Source of the DNA: Chromatiales bacterium
GTDB taxonomy: Bacteria; Pseudomonadota; Gammaproteobacteria; Chromatiales; Chromatiaceae
Assembly (NCBI GenBank): GCA_022360595.1
Contig: JAKSCN010000417.1
Location: forward strand, 1 to 17,492
Direction of reading: 5' to 3'
Length of the DNA: 17,492 bases
In this document: piece after piece, positions 16,501 to 17,492 of the stretch
How positions within the stretch are numbered: position 1 is the stretch's first letter
Layout: the number at the start of each line of letters is the position of its first letter
Notes under the pieces: model-generated
Seen by the model: only the letters and a program-made list of their open reading frames with translations
What the model was told of the DNA's origin: nothing
Databases searched by the model: none
Program-made: the position numbers and the translations under genes

Positions 16501-16665
16501 TGTGGCGGTAACGGTGATGATAAGCCTGATGAGGATATAGGCAACGGCTGGGGGGATGTTGGTGGTTTTGGTGGTCCTGAAGGTAATAACGTCGTTCCTT
16601 CTGGCATGCCTGCCTGTCGTCCTGTCTGCAACGACTGTTCAGTAGGTGGCCGTGGTGGTGAGTAG
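7585..16665 (+). CDS. giant secreted modular protein (beta-helix, Ig-like, FN3, CARDB-like domains, Cys-rich tail)
   Basis: 3026-aa predicted exported protein. ATG 7585 has AGGAAG seven bases upstream and begins a clear signal peptide (MIRRMK, hydrophobic core, QVSA cleavage near residue 28). Order: two beta-helix modules with N/S-rich turns (about 50-330 and 370-560), a beta-sandwich (about 600-735), three calcium-loop SbsA-like Ig repeats at a 112-residue period (753-1088) and one without the loop (about 1089-1190), several bacterial Ig domains (about 1205-1550), FN3 domains (about 1556-1650, 1876-1970, 1973-2067, 2069-2150), CARDB-like domains and a carboxypeptidase-regulatory-like domain (about 2413-2500), another such region near 2722-2830, and a Gly-rich tail with six cysteines (2933-3026). 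I see no LPXTG, PEP-CTERM, RTX or autotransporter end. The Rhs gene follows after about 40 bases. Likely an adhesin or scaffold, by inference; export beyond the periplasm is unexplained. Confidence 0.9.
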   Translation: MIRRMKGQASGLYLLALTFLLSVFQVSAAVIEHSGTLSADETWSAADIHVINSTVTVPNGIVLTIEPGAIIKAHEYAKLKVNSDGLVAQGNESSPIIFTSIKDDIGGDTNGDDFGSSPVAGDWGGVHIQDASNVLDIAYWDVSYGGSDAFFETDESPAQIYLENSDATIRNSTFSHGGYMGVLLGGGSPLITNCNISNNNIGIVVGENLYWNLERGKNQQNDVARSSNISITNNIISENYKGIEFWPMSEGSNTLVSITDNQISLNRYGIKNSSWASGIELSLVNNQITNNEDYGILLSSDFEVGSIRENTISGNNFPLYLSYSLLPNSSDNNAVYGNTHDIWKIVGNSRDTDLELAAGPVYYFSSGSAKSNANLSIQEGSILKFFRGTSLEINGELNALGTISAPIVFTSFRDGSVQGDLYNGETSNGWPGDWEGIRLIGASASEINYVTVRYAHTGLDSQNSNIDISNSSIVASRSNGVQASGGEVNISHSMIWGSGDDGVRATSDALVNIIDTELSSNGNGFVNESNSSNSADKSWIFGNRTTGVKNSSATEITAQDTWWGDVDGSGPYETVNNPSGTGDHVEGSVRYDNYKTEIPIDFSYTNFTAKGVTGRGTLPIATVYQGALSDEWDSVNFDPSKTVVWSTDKIDIGYTDLDPDRQYKIRVSSYSEDDYQPHLQITDGDGEIISPKFAIPNDIVNTLEYALPPTSYDNGTIRLHFINYTPSGIKPRISLSEIWLLEDKDLIVQPAEVLAVDYNDFDGSQDLSKGDEFYFHFSQPMSAASLVDGSADANTKLALSSGGVYGTTNAIRWSEDSMTAIVSLTDGYSIDGTESVFVSGLLDANNFPVIGNLTLSLTDTVNPIFESIEWNDADDSNALSLDDQLIFHFSEAMDESIITNGTDTADVHLSPENKSYGAINSVSWSEDRRAVTINITADYTIFGDEWVDPSDQLVDVAGNSTNETLRLNAIDTDPPQIIAVHYNDVDGNGALSVGDLYRFVFSELMNKTAFDTDPIAANTQLNPEGEIYGLVNDVWEWNGTSTVLDLYLTDGFSVTGDEQVVPDATLTDRAGNSIENTANLTLQDTIAPQLLQISASQQNPVFSTLDTQLTLQFDTAMNPAVMPIVTLSGVGNGPTISPGEWSSRIYPNDTYSIMDIGFDSSHAGDWQVSVSGAEDLASNVLSEVANIHAISIVNPLFQVSNYSASPYVNTINTSEVTINGRRDVDTSVWLNGNEVVASGASSWSIELSLNEGDNTLLFEEKDIDGAVIKSITLLFAVDLVAPEAPVVNSYPAETTLSVITLSGTKEASTSLWLDNVQVLPLSDDTDWNYTLALALGGNSYVLTARDQSGNISPAVNITITRNEIPEVPPSVSGLQLGNQPLSAGTVVTASGMLGVTATSEVGISRVEFYLDGQLLASDNSGSDSYRTYWDLSQVTDGSHTLRIKAISSTGLESDLTVSVVVALAVPAVPQITSPINGLLTAQATQAVLGGTEINSQVQLYLNDQPMGAAFDADANGHFNTSIQLIEGENRLQASAINRVGESAQSQTVTVTLDSSLPAAPIGLRAVTLDSGRIALSWLPVAGDITGYNLYRHTATFDTAGQAVKINQSLLSSTEYEDLPAVDGTYYYRVSAVNKVGTEGDLSDAAYASVDRTPPRALDISYLPLGHYDAVNNRYAQGRVEITVTVSEPLLTIPFLSWVVDGGAPVAAVLEKFSENEYRGYIDITQAAGSGTAYAIFSAHDTAGNRGTVVESGGQIEIDTKGPEVVAIQLDPAHPIKNNQTNPVTLAVTLQLDEPLAVGQQPDLGLTLPLSGGSVSVDNFSTTDRVYWQGSARLTAEAGLAAPELLLFDYQGVDALGNESTRIQDAFRPQVYQGDLPPLAVPAQCTAEALPNGAMQLNWQAVDEASDYRIYRKAPGETALTPHGLSGGQLSFQEAPGADGDYEYAVASVRQANGETAYSAPCASQHVTIDSITPVAPSALTLSLIGAGIEAKWVHAEAGEGITYRLYRDSLSPITAVDQLTPVRDEVEVLSVIDSNPTVGFANYVVTAVDHAGNESLPSNTAYLNFELLPISQFTIVKPMDQPPELSWVHKSATIDHYDLYLADPQLGFKLNDMGLTGTAYQDLAAGEQERLYTVVAVDNVGAESVGRSLLLPQLEINPPTELLLKRGTMNRLSYTLTNHGQHAIRNAQLKVTAAGNVHQSQPFDLAAGQSTVVSVVVGGYQSLGDTELLQAQVEIRPNDDELVQIHHEQTASVSDAGLTVGLAVQNMIRGGSGEVRFTLENSSDVELELITARANGANPSDQVLVKLLDEDENVLATAPLHQLLGDVITLSNGTTVARIAAGEHFTSDWTPIIIPQASPDQITVQLDISALHYQLGHDTQVSIAGVSGRRDVPLLETPYYGAVDSITPALSYGDQPITISGRALVRSDDTPLGYAPLNLVLSINGFERVIEVMTGDNGQFSIDYTPQPHETGTFTVAATHPDLVERPEQGRFVVGGVRLQYDLYKLRTAKHYDQAVSLNATASDGVGFQNLRFELRLEDQPSGSLPTGITLTPGSSLTLSAGQSAPMSMTLSADTDAPETGEFVVRVVSDEVPDRPLDTLIVSYRLVDASAQLRFEPSSLMTGVAPGDRISEVLTLSNKGLLPAENVTLSLINNDDLDWVSMNTPAQVGRLDLGDTYEVGLTFAPEANVPPNVYEIGVAATANGEVLATTGISVTVSAGGEGWVQFKIEDIYTGTKDDNGMRIEGLEGAKISLQHELLSTVHESFISGVGGEVLTSLLPAGSYRYRITAPDHVEATGRLAVRAGVVSNERIFLDSEVVTVHWSVTETTIQDLYNITLTATYAVNVPTAVIALEPASISLPYLKAGDVYYGELALTNYGLIRADDVQLELPPEDEYLRVEALIDNLPTTLAPKQRVVIPYRITAVKNLEADVTGGGCFSYSNSIKAKASSECANGDTANRSSSTAITHRSGGSCGGNGDDKPDEDIGNGWGDVGGFGGPEGNNVVPSGMPACRPVCNDCSVGGRGGE
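7771..7968 (+). repeat. beta-helix module copy 1 inside the giant gene (residues 63-128)
   Basis: Residues 63-128 run LTIEPGAIIK...SSPIIFTSIKDD...GDWGGVHI. The same order of motifs recurs at residues 375-439. The module, with a hydrophobic strand, then a P/G turn, IxFTS, a Gly/Asp-rich loop and GDW.G, is one I know from bacterial surface proteins with parallel beta-helices, often in proteins linked to Rhs repeats. The family link is from memory. Confidence 0.7.
8707..8901 (+). repeat. beta-helix module copy 2 inside the giant gene (residues 375-439)
   Basis: Residues 375-439 run LSIQEGSILK...SAPIVFTSFRDG...GDWEGIRL, paralleling copy 1 motif by motif with almost the same length (65 versus 66 residues). 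Similarity is clear at protein level but not at DNA level, so the duplication is old. Further N- and S-rich helix turns follow each copy, and the second ends near DTWWGDVDGSGPY, a typical closing motif of such helices. Confidence 0.7.
9841..10848 (+). repeat. three tandem SbsA-like Ig repeats, each opening with an EF-hand-like loop
   Basis: Units start at residues about 753, 865 and 977. Twelve-residue loops begin at Asp760, Asp872 and Asp984, exactly 112 residues apart: DFDGSQDLSKGD, DADDSNALSLDD and DVDGNGALSVGD. Each has Asp at positions 1, 3 and 12, Ser or Asn at 5, Leu at 8 and Ser at 9, the pattern of calcium-binding EF-hand and dockerin loops. Each loop is followed by an F.FS..M motif typical of SbsA-like Ig domains. 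A fourth domain after residue 1089 keeps the fold pattern but lacks the loop. Confidence 0.75.
16382..16662 (+). other. region coding the Cys- and Gly-rich tail of the giant protein
   Basis: The last 94 residues leave the beta-domain pattern. They hold six cysteines (GGGCF, SSECA, GGSCG, PACRP, PVCND and DCSVG) among Gly, Asp and Ser, and end GGRGGE. Only a few cysteines occur in the rest of the 3026 residues, so clustering here is marked. Three disulfides, or linkage to a partner, are possible outside the cytoplasm. The short segment AKASSECANGDTA resembles tails I recall in other Rhs-neighbouring giant proteins, which I cannot verify. Confidence 0.6.
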
Positions 16666-16705
16666 GTGTATTGAGGGGCTTGCGTCCGGCAAGGCAAGGA
16701 ATGTG

Positions 16706-17492
16706 TTGAATAAAAAAAGTGGTATGAAGTCTATGAGAGCGGGATTTATCCTAGTGGTATTGCTGTTACTGGTGGGGATAGGGCAGCACGCCTGGGCTAA
16801 ACCCGGCAGTGTGATCGAGGAGAGCGGTACCCACTACTCCGGGGCCACCTACCGAGAGATGGTGCGTGATCTGCGGGTCAAGGCGCTAGGCGGTTACATC
16901 AATGTGCGCCGTCATTGGCGCCAGGGCCGTTGGTGGTTCAACCCCCAGTGGAGCAACCTCAAGTTCTTCTACAAGGACAACAATGTCATCGATACACTGC
17001 CCAGTGTCATCACCCGCTATGATCTCGACTATCAGCGGGCCAACGGCACCAGCAATGTCTACCACTATCGCGATAAACTCACCATCACCCGTACTGATAC
17101 CGGTTGGCGCTGGGCTGATCGCAAGGGCAACTGGATCGAGTACGATGCTGACGGTGTGACCCAAGCCTATGGTGACAAGAACAACAACCGGGTTAGTTTT
17201 AGGCGCAACCTGGCGGGGCAGATCGAAGGGGTGCTGGACACCAACAGTAGAGAGCTGGTCACCTTCACACTCAATGAGCTGGGAGATCCCACCCAGGTGG
17301 TCGACTACAGCGGCCGCCAAGTCACCTATCACTGGGATGACACCTCAGGTGATCTGACATCGGTGACCGATGTGCGCGGCCAATCCTGGCAGTACACCTA
17401 TCAGCGCTTCAACAACAGCCTGCTCACCGAACGCAAGACCCTGGCGAGCCGCACCGACCCTCTGGGGCGGACCGTCCAGTTCATCCACGAAG
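16706..17492 (+). CDS. Rhs/YD-repeat protein with signal peptide (5' part, runs off the window)
   Basis: The frame is open to the window edge (262 codons plus one base). TTG 16706 is favoured: AAGGA at 16696-16700 lies five bases upstream. GTG 16703 and ATG 16724 are alternatives in the same frame, with poorer spacing. The N-terminus is a signal peptide (NKKSGMKSMR, then FILVVLLLLVGIG, cleavage after AWA near residue 31). After a unique region of about 120 residues (VRRHWRQGRWWFNPQW), YD repeats begin (YDADGVTQAYGDKNNNRVSF, VVDYSGRQVTYHWDD, LTSVTDVRGQSWQYTY). Rhs proteins build a beta-cocoon shell around a C-terminal toxin in known cases. Any core-end motif and toxin tip would lie outside the window. 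A small hairpin, CTTGC/GCAAG (16679-16693), lies in the gap after the giant gene. Confidence 0.9.
   Translation, partial: MNKKSGMKSMRAGFILVVLLLLVGIGQHAWAKPGSVIEESGTHYSGATYREMVRDLRVKALGGYINVRRHWRQGRWWFNPQWSNLKFFYKDNNVIDTLPSVITRYDLDYQRANGTSNVYHYRDKLTITRTDTGWRWADRKGNWIEYDADGVTQAYGDKNNNRVSFRRNLAGQIEGVLDTNSRELVTFTLNELGDPTQVVDYSGRQVTYHWDDTSGDLTSVTDVRGQSWQYTYQRFNNSLLTERKTLASRTDPLGRTVQFIHE

Noticed and set aside
16566..16662. LPXTG, PEP-CTERM or RTX-type sorting signal at the end of the giant protein
   Set aside because: The tail has no such motif and no hydrophobic segment followed by basic residues; it is Gly/Cys-rich instead.
1..17492. CRISPR arrays, tRNA or rRNA genes, transposases or integrases
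   Set aside because: None was recognised; the repeats seen are protein-level domain repeats or single hairpins.

Overview
The window looks like chromosomal DNA of a gammaproteobacterium. The aspartyl-tRNA synthetase reads like the Pseudomonas-type enzyme, and it is followed by nudB (dihydroneopterin triphosphate pyrophosphatase), a gene order known from many gammaproteobacteria. No closer taxonomic placement can be defended from the sequence alone. All convincing genes are on the + strand.

Region 1 (1 to about 3265) is housekeeping: a possible tail of an upstream gene, aspS, a striking 17-bp perfect inverted repeat, nudB, and a membrane-anchored alpha/beta hydrolase. In E. coli and many relatives aspS-nudB continues into yebC-ruvC; here it continues into the hydrolase and then accessory genes.

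Region 2 (3266 to 3695) is a 430-base leader without a convincing gene. It holds foldable inverted repeats, a sigma70-like promoter, a seven-codon mini-ORF with a strong ribosome binding site, and an intrinsic terminator. Together these resemble an attenuator or a small RNA in front of the next gene.

Region 3 (3696 to the end) is a run of four closely spaced genes for envelope or secreted proteins: (a) a 965-aa signal-peptide protein with Ig-like, calcium-loop, coathanger-stack and beta-propeller parts; (b) a membrane-anchored transglutaminase-like cysteine enzyme with an intact Cys-His-Asp triad; (c) a 3026-aa secreted modular protein (beta-helix, calcium-loop Ig repeats, FN3, CARDB-like domains and a six-cysteine Gly-rich tail); (d) an Rhs/YD-repeat protein with its own signal peptide, cut by the window edge. 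Same strand, short gaps and shared export signals suggest one transcription unit that builds a large surface or secreted assembly, possibly a polymorphic-toxin or adhesin apparatus. That function is inference. The giant gene changes base composition sharply near 11.6 kb, so it appears to be a mosaic.
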